Assembly: GCA_945957395.1 (NCBI GenBank) | Contig: CAMFKE010000004.1 | Span: 124,001-188,000, forward strand | DNA length: 64,000 nt | DNA from: an uncultured Opitutia bacterium | GTDB lineage: Bacteria > Verrucomicrobiota > Verrucomicrobiia > Opitutales > UBA953 | Direction of reading: 5' to 3' | In this document: in pieces, positions 34,356 to 42,175 of the stretch | Layout: each line of letters opens with the position of its first letter | Position numbering within the stretch: the stretch's first letter is position 1 | The notes under the pieces: generated by a model | The model's input: the letters and a program-made list of their open reading frames with translations, nothing else | The model's database searches: none | Told to the model about the DNA's origin: nothing | Translations under genes and position numbers: made by a program

Positions 34356-36269
34356 TCACAGTCGCTCGAGCACGGCGGCGGTGACGCGGTCGGGGGAGAC
34401 GCCGGCGATGTCGGCGCCGCCGGTGTCGGGGCAGCCCGGGGGGCGCAGGACGACGGCGCGGGCCTCGAATATGGGGCCGGTGCGCACGGGGTTGGTCGGG
34501 CCGAACACGGCGACGACGGGGACGCCGAGCATGTTCGCCAGGTGCATGCCGCCGGTGTCGTTGCAGGCGAGCACGGAGCAGCGGGTGAGTTCGCGGCAGT
34601 AGTCGGGCAGGCCGGTCTTGCCGGCGAGGTTGAGCACGCGGGCGGGGTCGAAACCTGCGGCGATCTCGTTGGTGATGGGCAGGTCGTTGGCGGTGCCGAA
34701 GAGGCGGATCTCCGCGCCCGGGCGGGCGGCGAGAAGCTTGGTGATGAGCTCGCGCCAGCGTTCCACGGGCCAGCGTTTGGCGGGGAAGTTCTCGGTGCCG
34801 CACACCAGGCCCACGCGGTTCGCCACCGGGCCTTCGCCGATGAGTGAGGCGGGCCGGAAGGGGGCGAGGTCGAGCGGGGCCTTCAGTCCGTGCGCCTCGC
34901 GCAGCCACTTTTCCCAGACGCGCGTCTGGTGTTCGCGTGTCTCATCGAGCGAGGCGGGCAGTTTCCAGCCGGAGGTGAGCAGGGGGCGGAATTTGCCCGG
35001 GCGCACCATGCCGAAGCGCTGGGGCGCGCCCATCCACCACGCCTCCAGGTCGCCCCGGAGCGAGTTGGTGAACAGCACATGCGTATCCGGATACTCGGTA
35101 CGCAGGTTGCGGAAGAACGCCCGGTAGGGTTCTCCCTTGCCGGGCAGCGCGATCACGCGCTCGGCCACGCCGAGAGACTCCAGCAGGGGGACGAACGCCT
35201 TCTTGGCCAGCAGCGTGACATGCGCGTCGGGTCGGCCGGCGCGGAGGGCGCGCACGAGGGGCAGCGCCATGACGACATCGCCGAGCCAGTTCGGCATGCG
35301 GATGACGAAGCGGTCGCCGGTGCGCGGCAGTCCGTCGAGGCCCAGCGTGGCGAAGTCGGCCGGGGTTATGTCGCGCTTGAAGTCGAGGTGAAGGCGCTGC
35401 TTGGGCCGGGTGTGCGTCTTCCAGCGGTTGTGCAGCCACAGCCACTGGGCGCAGAGCGCGTCTCCGGAGGAGAGTTCCTTTTCGAGCCAGCGGTTGGAGA
35501 GGGCCGTCACGGCGGCGGCGTCCTCGGCGCGTTCGGCGAGCTTGGTGGCGCGCAGGGTGGCGCGCCAGAAGCCGGTGCGCTCGGAGGCGAAGGCGACCAC
35601 GCGGGCGTTGAACTTTTCTGCGAGCATGCCTGCGAGTTCGCTGGTGGAGGCGATGCGGCCGAAGTGCAGGGACATGGAGCCGGGGGCGCCGGCGTTCTGG
35701 TCGAAGAGCACGGCCACGCGGCCGCCGCGGCGCAGGATGGCCATGGCGTCCTTGAAGCCCTCCTTGCGCGAGAGCAGTTTCATGCCGAAGCGTTCGCGCG
35801 CGGCTTTCACGGCGGCGTCCACCTTGGGGTTGTCGAGCGGGCGGAAGAAGGCGCCGATCTCCAGGTCGCGTGTTTCGGGCACCACGACGGAGGAGAGGGT
35901 GATGGCCTCCATGAGCGAGAAGTGCGGGGCGACGAAGATGAGGGGGCCGGGGCGGAAGATGCCGGTGTCGTCGTCGCGCACGGAGGGGTGCGCGGTGACC
36001 ATGCCGCGGATGCGGGCTTCGTCGAAGTAGGGGATGGCGATGGCGAAGAGGCCCATCTCCACGGTGCGCCGGCAGCTGGTGCGGCCGATGGCGCGGCGCC
36101 AAGCCTCGTCCTTGAGGGGGAAGGCGTGGTGGAGGTTGGCGAGCATCATGCGGCGGCGCCTGGCCATGCCGAACCAGATGATGTCGCCGAAGATTGCGCA
36201 AAGAGCCCGGGGGAGGAATTCCGGGGAGTGGGCGAGGAGACGGCCGAGCGCAGCCAGGACGAAAAGCAT
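34356..36269 (-). CDS. Fused lipid A acyltransferase - ADP-heptose:LPS heptosyltransferase
   Basis: A 637-aa protein that joins two LPS enzymes. Residues 1 to about 295 are an LpxL/HtrB-type late acyltransferase: an N-terminal hydrophobic anchor, the HX4E motif in VAPHFSLMEA, and GGRVAVLFDQNAG, then RWLEKELSSGDALCAQWLWLH cut here as two segments of one conserved tail. Residues from about 325 are a glycosyltransferase family 9 heptosyltransferase. It starts FVIRMPNWLGDVVMALPLVR and later has GTENFPAKRWP and CNDTGGMHLANMLGVP, the ADP-heptose-binding region. Each enzyme is usually encoded separately. The fusion would place lipid A acylation and core heptose addition at one inner-membrane site. 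It precedes hldD. Confidence 0.9.
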   Translation of the reverse strand: MLFVLAALGRLLAHSPEFLPRALCAIFGDIIWFGMARRRRMMLANLHHAFPLKDEAWRRAIGRTSCRRTVEMGLFAIAIPYFDEARIRGMVTAHPSVRDDDTGIFRPGPLIFVAPHFSLMEAITLSSVVVPETRDLEIGAFFRPLDNPKVDAAVKAARERFGMKLLSRKEGFKDAMAILRRGGRVAVLFDQNAGAPGSMSLHFGRIASTSELAGMLAEKFNARVVAFASERTGFWRATLRATKLAERAEDAAAVTALSNRWLEKELSSGDALCAQWLWLHNRWKTHTRPKQRLHLDFKRDITPADFATLGLDGLPRTGDRFVIRMPNWLGDVVMALPLVRALRAGRPDAHVTLLAKKAFVPLLESLGVAERVIALPGKGEPYRAFFRNLRTEYPDTHVLFTNSLRGDLEAWWMGAPQRFGMVRPGKFRPLLTSGWKLPASLDETREHQTRVWEKWLREAHGLKAPLDLAPFRPASLIGEGPVANRVGLVCGTENFPAKRWPVERWRELITKLLAARPGAEIRLFGTANDLPITNEIAAGFDPARVLNLAGKTGLPDYCRELTRCSVLACNDTGGMHLANMLGVPVVAVFGPTNPVRTGPIFEARAVVLRPPGCPDTGGADIAGVSPDRVTAAVLERL

Positions 36270-36330
36270 GCGCGGGATGAGAATCGGGATGCGGGTCGAG
36301 GAAAGTGAAAACGCAAAAGTCGGAAACGAA

Positions 36331-36362
36331 GAAGCGGGGCCGCCGGTGGGCGGCCCCGCTTC
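36331..36362 (-). terminator. Terminator after the ClpP-like gene pair
   Basis: A 14-bp perfect stem (36331-36344 with 36349-36362) with a 4-nt loop lies just past the active ClpP-like gene and before the LPS fusion gene. On the minus strand it is followed by TTCGTTTCC. Confidence 0.8.
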
Positions 36363-36384
36363 AGGGGCGGGCGTGTTGCGCGAA

Positions 36385-37788
36385 TCAGGGGCGGAAGACG
36401 CCTTCGGGGTCGTCGATGGCCCAGAAGTCGCCGGGCTCGGTGAGCGGGGGCAGCTGGTAGTAGACGCGGCCGGAGGCGTCGCGCTTCATCTCGCAGCCTT
36501 CGGCGAAGGCGGGAGTGAGGCCTTCGCCCGGGCGTTCCACGGGAAGTTCGTCGGCGCCGGTCTCGACCATGCGTTCGACGGTGAAGTCGACCCACTTGCG
36601 CTTGGCGGCTTCGTCGCCGAAGCAGACCCAGTCGCCGGTGGAGGCGTTCTTGTACATGTCCTTCTCGAAGGCGGCGGCGTCGGGGTAGCCGAGCTTGCTG
36701 ATGACCGGGGCGAAGGTGCGGTTGTAGAGCTCCTCGCCGAAGCGGAGGGATTCGCGCAGCTGGGTCATGTTGCCGCGCGAGCCGGTGCTCATCTGGTGGT
36801 GAAGGATGCGCGTGTGCGGGTAGCAGTAGGAGCGCGGGGCGAGCGTGGCGGTGATGGCCGCGCAGCTGGCGGCGGCCTGCTTCACGACCACGATGATGGG
36901 CGCCTTGCTGCTTTCGAAGGCGCGCAGGATGCGCAGTTCGGCGAAGACGGAGCCGCCGGGGGAGTTGTCGATGACGACGAAGATGGGCTTGGTCGCGTCC
37001 TTGTTGTTGAAGAAGGCGATGCGGCTGACCACGAGGTCGGCGAGGGCGTTGGTGACGACGCCGTTGAAGGGGATGCGACGGTCGCTGATGTGCAGTGTGC
37101 CGTCGATGAGCGGGACGAGCGGGTAGGCGTCGGGGGCGTCGGCGATGCGGTCGACTTCCTGGCGGGCCTTGCGCAAGGCGGAGTCGGCGACGGGCTTGGC
37201 GATGGCGAGCTCGGAGGCGGCCTTGATGGCGCGCGAGTCGGTCTCCAGGTCGCGCAGGGTGTTGTTGCGTTCGGCGAGCTTGAGCGAGGCGTCGGCGGAG
37301 AGGGCGGCGAGGCGGCGCTCAAGGCGGGCCTTTTCGGCGTCGATCTCGGCGGAGCGGGCGGCGGCGCGGGCGAGGCGAAGGCCGCGCTCGTACTCGAGCT
37401 TGGCGCGCTCCTCATTGAGCGGGGCGAGTTCGACGCGGCGCTTGGATTCGGCGAGGGCGAGCTCGGCTTCCAGCAGGGCTTTTTCCTGCCTGAGGGCCTC
37501 GATCGCCTTGCGGTCTTCGGCGAGCTCGGGGTCGCGGTTTTCCGCGGCGCGAGCGTCGAGCCAGGGGGCGCTGATGGGGGCCGGTCGGGCGGCGGGGGCC
37601 GAGGGGCCGGAGCCCGGCTGGGGCGAGGCGGGGGCGCCGGGCTGGGAGCCCTGTTGGGCGGCCTGGGCTGCGGCGGCCTGAGCCTGGGCTTGGGCGAGGA
37701 GTGCGGCGCGGGAGGGCGGCGTGGGTTTGGCGTGGGCGAGCGGCGTGAGCGCGAGGGCCAGAAGAAGGGCGGAACGGGAAAGGGTCAT
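36385..37788 (-). CDS. Exported ClpP-like serine protease with coiled-coil N-domain
   Basis: A 467-aa protein. A signal peptide (about 1-20, ending LAHA) is followed by a Pro/Ala/Gln-rich linker and a long charged coiled coil (about 85-215). A ClpP/crotonase-fold domain occupies about 230-415. The ClpP signatures are VVIDNSPGGSVFAELRILRA, then QAAASCAAITA with Ser308 at the nucleophile position, then RILHHQM with His331 at the catalytic His. This suggests an envelope ClpP-like peptidase rather than the cytoplasmic ClpAP/XP subunit, since it carries an export signal. The gene lies 110 bp downstream of a degenerate paralogue. Substrate and partner ATPase are unknown; none would be expected outside the cytoplasm. 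Confidence 0.85.
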   Translation of the reverse strand: MTLSRSALLLALALTPLAHAKPTPPSRAALLAQAQAQAAAAQAAQQGSQPGAPASPQPGSGPSAPAARPAPISAPWLDARAAENRDPELAEDRKAIEALRQEKALLEAELALAESKRRVELAPLNEERAKLEYERGLRLARAAARSAEIDAEKARLERRLAALSADASLKLAERNNTLRDLETDSRAIKAASELAIAKPVADSALRKARQEVDRIADAPDAYPLVPLIDGTLHISDRRIPFNGVVTNALADLVVSRIAFFNNKDATKPIFVVIDNSPGGSVFAELRILRAFESSKAPIIVVVKQAAASCAAITATLAPRSYCYPHTRILHHQMSTGSRGNMTQLRESLRFGEELYNRTFAPVISKLGYPDAAAFEKDMYKNASTGDWVCFGDEAAKRKWVDFTVERMVETGADELPVERPGEGLTPAFAEGCEMKRDASGRVYYQLPPLTEPGDFWAIDDPEGVFRP

Positions 37789-37898
37789 GGGAAAGGTGCG
37801 AGGTGCGTGGAGGGAGGGGCGAGGCCGTGTTTTCGTTTTCCGTGTTTCGGTGGCTTCACCGAAAACCGAATGCCGAAGAGCGAATCAGCGTGTCGGTT

Positions 37899-39221
37899 TT
37901 ATCGCGTGCCGTAGACGCCCTGCGGGTCGTGCAGCAGCCAGGAGTCGCCGGGGGAGAGCGGGGGCAGCTCGATGCGGGTTTTGCCGGAGGCGTCCTTGAA
38001 GGTGCGGAACTCCACGGCGTCGTCGGACGGGGTGCGCGGGGCGAGGTCGTCGATGGAGGTCTCGTGAGCGCGGGTGATGAGGTGGTCGACCCACTTGAGC
38101 TTCACGCTGTTCTCGCCGAACTCGTTCCACTGCGCGTCGGAGTTGTTCTCGTAGAGTTTTTTGAGGAAGGCGTCGGCGTCGGTCAGGCCCATCTTGATGG
38201 CGACCGGGGTGTAGAGTCGGCGGAAGAAGACGAGGGTCTGCTCCTGTCGTTCGCGCACCGAGGTCGTGTTGCCGCGGGCGGTGAGCTCGGGCTGCTCGTG
38301 GGAGAGCAGCGAGCTGGCGAAGGCGTAGGAGTGCGGGGCCTGGGCGACGATGGCGGCGGCGACACCGCCGGCGTTGCCCTTCACCACGACATGAACGGGG
38401 GCCTTGCTGGAGCGGATGGCCTGGATCACCTGGTAGGCCGCCATGAGCGAGCCGCCGGGGGAGTTGTCGATGACGATGAAGACGGGGGCCTTGGGATCGC
38501 GCAGGTTGAAGAAGGCGAGGCGGTCGATGATGCGGCGCGCGAGCGGGTCGGTGATCGGGCCGTTGAGGGGGATGCGGCGGTCGCTGAGGGTGAGCACGCC
38601 GTCGGCGAGCGGGTTGGCCGGGTAGTCGAGCTTTTCGCGGGCGACGATGGTGGCGGCCTCCTTTTCGCGGCGGTGACGCGCGGCTTGGGCGGTCAGGCGG
38701 CCGAGGGCGTTGTCGAGTTCGAGCTTGGCGATCTTGAGGTCGGTCTCGAGTTCGCGGGCGCGCACCGAGGATTCGAACGAGGCGAGCGTGGACTTGAGCG
38801 AGGCGATGGCGGCGGTGCGCTCGGCGTCGGCCTTGGCCTCGTCGGCGTCGGCGAACTCGAGGGCGAGCTTGGCGGAGCGCAGGGCGGCTTCGGTTTCAAG
38901 CCTGGAGCGTTCGGCGTCGTCGGCGGAGCGCTCGCGGCGGGCCTTGAGCGCGGCGATTTCCAGGGAGAGGTCGAGGCGGGCCTTTTCCATGGCGATGCGG
39001 TCGATCTTGAGGCGAGCGGCGCGCTTCTCCTCAGGCTCGGCGGGGGGCGCGGGGCGCTCGGCGGTCTTGGGCTGCTCCGGCTGGGCGGGAGCGGTCTTCG
39101 CGGGCTCTTCGGCGGGCTTGGGGGAGTCGGCGGCCGGGGTGGGGGCGGACTGTGCGAGAAGCGGGGAGGCGAACGCGGCGAGCGCGAGGGCGCAAAGGGT
39201 GGAGTGGAGGGGCAGGTTCAT
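37899..39221 (-). CDS. Exported ClpP-like pseudoprotease (paralogue of the downstream gene)
   Basis: A 440-aa protein with the same layout as its downstream neighbour: signal peptide (ending LLAQ, about 1-24), Pro/Glu/Ala-rich linker, coiled coil (about 65-190) and ClpP-like domain (about 205-385). The fold motif FIVIDNSPGGSLMAAYQVIQ is intact. When the two proteins are aligned from the shared VVVK, the nucleophile Ser is Gly286 and the catalytic His is Glu309 (SHEQPE). It has therefore lost two of three catalytic residues and is probably a regulatory or structural subunit of a mixed complex. Its coiled coil may mediate pairing with the active partner. Confidence 0.82.
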   Translation of the reverse strand: MNLPLHSTLCALALAAFASPLLAQSAPTPAADSPKPAEEPAKTAPAQPEQPKTAERPAPPAEPEEKRAARLKIDRIAMEKARLDLSLEIAALKARRERSADDAERSRLETEAALRSAKLALEFADADEAKADAERTAAIASLKSTLASFESSVRARELETDLKIAKLELDNALGRLTAQAARHRREKEAATIVAREKLDYPANPLADGVLTLSDRRIPLNGPITDPLARRIIDRLAFFNLRDPKAPVFIVIDNSPGGSLMAAYQVIQAIRSSKAPVHVVVKGNAGGVAAAIVAQAPHSYAFASSLLSHEQPELTARGNTTSVRERQEQTLVFFRRLYTPVAIKMGLTDADAFLKKLYENNSDAQWNEFGENSVKLKWVDHLITRAHETSIDDLAPRTPSDDAVEFRTFKDASGKTRIELPPLSPGDSWLLHDPQGVYGTR

Positions 39222-39289
39222 GGAGGGTTGTCGGGTATGGCCTTGATGCGCGGGACGGGTTGCGTCAACAAAGCGAAGTTTTTCCCATC

Positions 39290-40195
39290 GTGAGCGCCAC
39301 TCCCCCCGTCATCTATCTTAACCGTCACACCGGACGCGAAGAAACCGAAGAGATTTTCGGCGAGGGCGCGTTGCGCTGGGTGTACGAAACCAAACTCGGG
39401 CGACTTTCGCTGGCGGCGCTGGTGCGCCGGGCGTGGTTTTCGCACCTGTACGGGCGCTCGTCGGACCGGACGGCCTCGGCGGCGCGGATCCGTCCGTTCA
39501 TCGAGCGTTACCGGCTCGATGTTTCGGAGTTCGCCGACCCGGTGGAATCGTACCGCACCTTCAACGACTTCTTTTATCGCAAGCTGAAGCCCGGGGCGCG
39601 CCCGGTCTCCGGCGGGGAGTCCACGGCGGTGCTGCCGGCGGACGGCCGCCACATCGGTTTCCAAGACGCGTCGGAGACGCCCTTCGTTTACGCGAAGGGG
39701 CAGCGCTTCGACCTGGCCGCGCTGCTGGGCGACGCCGCGCTGGCGGAAAAGTACAAGCATGGGGCGCTGGTGTGCTCGCGCCTGTGCCCGGTGGATTACC
39801 ATCGCTTCCACTTCCCCGTCGCCGGCACGCCGTCGGCGCCGAGCCTGATCAACGGTTTCCTGTATTCGGTGAACCCCATCGCGCTGCGTCGCAACCTGGC
39901 GTACCTGTGGGAGAACAAGCGCAAGATCGTGCGCCTGAAGACGGAGCGCTTCGGCGAGGTGATTCTCATCCCGGTGGGCGCCACGAATGTCGGCGGCATC
40001 GTCGAGACCTATGCGCCCGGCGTACCGGTCGGGAAGGCCGGCGAGATGGGCTATTTCCGCTTCGGCGGCTCCTTCATCGTCACGCTCTTCGAGCCCGGGA
40101 AAATCCGGCTGGCGCAGGACCTGGTGGAAGCCACGAAGTCGGGCAAGGAGCTCTACGCGCGCGTCGGCACGCCGCTGGGCGAGTCGGTCGGCTGA
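39290..40195 (+). CDS. psd: Phosphatidylserine decarboxylase
   Basis: A 301-aa membrane-associated enzyme that converts phosphatidylserine to phosphatidylethanolamine. I chose the GTG at 39290 (VSATPPVIYLNRHTG), as it starts the recognisable PSD N-terminus; the open frame extends upstream but overlaps the divergent gene. Motifs are YRTFNDFFYRKLKPGARP, then PADGRHIGFQ, then CPVDYHRFHFPVAGTP. The self-cleavage site that yields the pyruvoyl cofactor is FGGSFIVTLFEPG with Ser261. This is a GGS variant of the common GST/GSS site. pssA is not in the window. Confidence 0.92.
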   Translation: MSATPPVIYLNRHTGREETEEIFGEGALRWVYETKLGRLSLAALVRRAWFSHLYGRSSDRTASAARIRPFIERYRLDVSEFADPVESYRTFNDFFYRKLKPGARPVSGGESTAVLPADGRHIGFQDASETPFVYAKGQRFDLAALLGDAALAEKYKHGALVCSRLCPVDYHRFHFPVAGTPSAPSLINGFLYSVNPIALRRNLAYLWENKRKIVRLKTERFGEVILIPVGATNVGGIVETYAPGVPVGKAGEMGYFRFGGSFIVTLFEPGKIRLAQDLVEATKSGKELYARVGTPLGESVG

Positions 40196-40261
40196 AGTTT
40201 TTTTTCACCCCGGTGCCCGCGCTGAAAACTGAAAAACAGAACACAGAAAACTTTCCTTCCG

Positions 40262-41062
40262 ATGATACCCGAGTCTTTCCGCAGTGAGTTGTGGGCGTTC
40301 GCCAACCACCTGGCCGATGTGGCCGGCGACATCGTGCGCGCCTACCACGACAAGCCCTACACCGAGATCGAGGTGAAGGAGGACGGCTCGCCCGTCACCG
40401 TGGCCGACAAGGAGTGCGAGCGGCGCCTGCGCGAACTGATTCGCGAAAAGTATCCGCAGCACGGCATCATCGGCGAGGAGTTCGGCAGCGAACGCGCCGA
40501 CGCCGAGTTCGTCTGGATACTCGACCCCATCGACGGCACCAAGTCGTTCATCCCGCGCGTGCCGCTCTACGGCATCCTCTTCGGCGTGCTGCACCGCGGG
40601 ATGCCCCTCATCGGCGTGATCGACCAGCCCGTGTTGCGCGAACGCGTCGTGGGCGACGGAGAGAAGACCCTGTTCAACGGCCGCCCGGTGCGCGTGAAGG
40701 AGGGCGTGGCGCTCAAGGACGCGCTGCTGCTGACCACCGACATCCGCAACATCTGGAAGCACCACGACGAGGGCGCGTTCCGCCGGCTCATCGACGCCAC
40801 GGGCGCCTTCCGCACCTGGGGCGACTGCTACGGGCACCTCATGGTCGCCGCCGGCCGCGGGGACATCATGGCCGACCCGATTCTCAACCCGTGGGACCTG
40901 CTGCCGCTACTGCCCATCCTCTCCGGCGCCGGCGCCAAGGTGACGGACTGGCAGGGGCGCGACCCGCTCGCGGGCACCCCCATGAACGGTTCGCGCGGCG
41001 TCATCGCCGCCGCGCCGGCGCTGCATGCCGAGGTGATGAAGTCGCTCGGCGCGGGCGCGTGA
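40262..41062 (+). CDS. hisN: Inositol-monophosphatase-family histidinol-phosphatase-like enzyme
   Basis: A 266-aa Mg2+-dependent phosphomonoesterase. Metal-binding motifs are GEEFGS (about 77-82), then ILDPIDGTKSFIPRVPLYG, with DPIDGTKSF being the form typical of HisN-type histidinol-phosphatases, and WGDCYGHLMVAAGR followed by a late NPWDLLPLLPIL. Inositol phosphatases of the SuhB type usually have GTTNF instead, so the histidine-biosynthesis role is favoured but not proven. It lies 66 bp after psd and may be co-transcribed. Confidence 0.82.
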   Translation: MIPESFRSELWAFANHLADVAGDIVRAYHDKPYTEIEVKEDGSPVTVADKECERRLRELIREKYPQHGIIGEEFGSERADAEFVWILDPIDGTKSFIPRVPLYGILFGVLHRGMPLIGVIDQPVLRERVVGDGEKTLFNGRPVRVKEGVALKDALLLTTDIRNIWKHHDEGAFRRLIDATGAFRTWGDCYGHLMVAAGRGDIMADPILNPWDLLPLLPILSGAGAKVTDWQGRDPLAGTPMNGSRGVIAAAPALHAEVMKSLGAGA

Positions 41063-41086
41063 GGTCGCGCTTGGTTCTTCCCTTGG

Positions 41087-41119
41087 AAGGCGGTCTCGCT
41101 GCGGCGGGCCGCCTTTTTT
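41087..41119 (+). terminator. Terminator after hisN-like gene
   Basis: AAGGCGG (41087-41093) pairs with CCGCCTT (41109-41115) and leads into six T residues ending at 41119. Confidence 0.8.
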
Positions 41120-41199
41120 GTGAAGTGCGGGTAATTGGCCGCAGCGTCCGGTGCGCGGCTTGACCGGTGGACGGCCGGAGTCATCAACGGCCGCCTTTT

Positions 41200-42078
41200 A
41201 TGAAGTATTATATTCTCCTTCCTCTTCTTTGCTCTTTTGCGTCCGTATCCCACGCCTCCGTCGTGTTTTCCGACGACTTCAACCGCACGCTGCTCGGCCC
41301 CACTTACCTGACCACGGTGTCGGCCGGCGATGGCGGCTCGCTCATCAAGGGTTCATCGTTCCTGGAATTGACGAACGACTCGACCGGCGCGGCGAACGCG
41401 AACGGACGCGTGAGCGTGGCGACGCCGTTTTCCAATTTCGACGCGCCGTTCACCGGGATTCTCTCGGCGAATGCCGGCACGGTGACCTGGGAGACGAATT
41501 TTCGCTATAACCGCACGCCACTCGCGGAGCCCTCGGGTTTCGGCGGCGGCAAGTATGCGGCGGCCGTCGTGCTTGCCGGTTCCCAGTTCGATTTCACGGG
41601 AGGCAAGGGGTACGCCGTGGTTTACGGCAGCGCCGGTGCGCCCGACCCGATCCGGTTGGTGAGCTACTCCGGCGGGCTTGTCGCGGACGCCAACCTCACC
41701 GATCTCATCGCTTCTCCGTCCAACAACCTGTCGGGCTATTCGAACTATGCGTCCCTGCGTGTCACTTATACGGCGTCCACCGGCCGATGGGAGCTGTTCG
41801 TGCGTGACGACGGCGCCACGGCCTGGGCGGATCCGGCGACACTGGACGCCGCAAGCCTTGTCGGTGTGTCATCGAATTCCGCTTACACTTCGGACTCCCT
41901 CACGCATGCCGGCTTCCTGTGGAACTCCGCCACCGCCGCCGGACAGACGGCGCAGTTCGACAACTTCCGAGTGAGCCTGGGTTCCGCGAGCGCGGTGCCG
42001 GAGCCCGCTTGGGGCGCTTCGCTCTTAGGCGCCTTGTGCCTGGCCGTCTCGGCAAGGCGTCGGCGCCTGCGGCGATAA
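41200..42078 (+). CDS. PEP-CTERM sorting-domain protein
   Basis: A 292-aa exported protein from the ATG at 41200, with a short signal peptide (MKYYILLPLLCSFASVSHA). The middle is a concanavalin-like beta-sandwich candidate: it starts VVFSDDFNRTLLG and has FVRDDGATAWADP and a final QFDNFRVSLG. The C-terminus is VPEPAWGASLLGALCLAVS followed by ARRRRLRR, a PEP-CTERM signal. It may be an extracellular polysaccharide-associated protein. A strong hairpin follows. No link to its neighbours is evident. Confidence 0.88.
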   Translation: MKYYILLPLLCSFASVSHASVVFSDDFNRTLLGPTYLTTVSAGDGGSLIKGSSFLELTNDSTGAANANGRVSVATPFSNFDAPFTGILSANAGTVTWETNFRYNRTPLAEPSGFGGGKYAAAVVLAGSQFDFTGGKGYAVVYGSAGAPDPIRLVSYSGGLVADANLTDLIASPSNNLSGYSNYASLRVTYTASTGRWELFVRDDGATAWADPATLDAASLVGVSSNSAYTSDSLTHAGFLWNSATAAGQTAQFDNFRVSLGSASAVPEPAWGASLLGALCLAVSARRRRLRR

Positions 42079-42128
42079 GCCCTTTTTTACGGCGCAGGGC
42101 AGCCTCAGGCCATTCGTGGTCACTCTAA

Positions 42129-42167
42129 ACAACAAGGGGCGCCCCGGTTGAGGGCGCCCCTTGTTGT
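42129..42167. terminator. Strong bidirectional terminator
   Basis: A 16-bp perfect stem (42129-42144 with 42152-42167) with a 7-nt loop lies between the convergent PEP-CTERM gene and pilin cassette 2. Confidence 0.9.
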
Positions 42168-42175
42168 CTTTGGGC

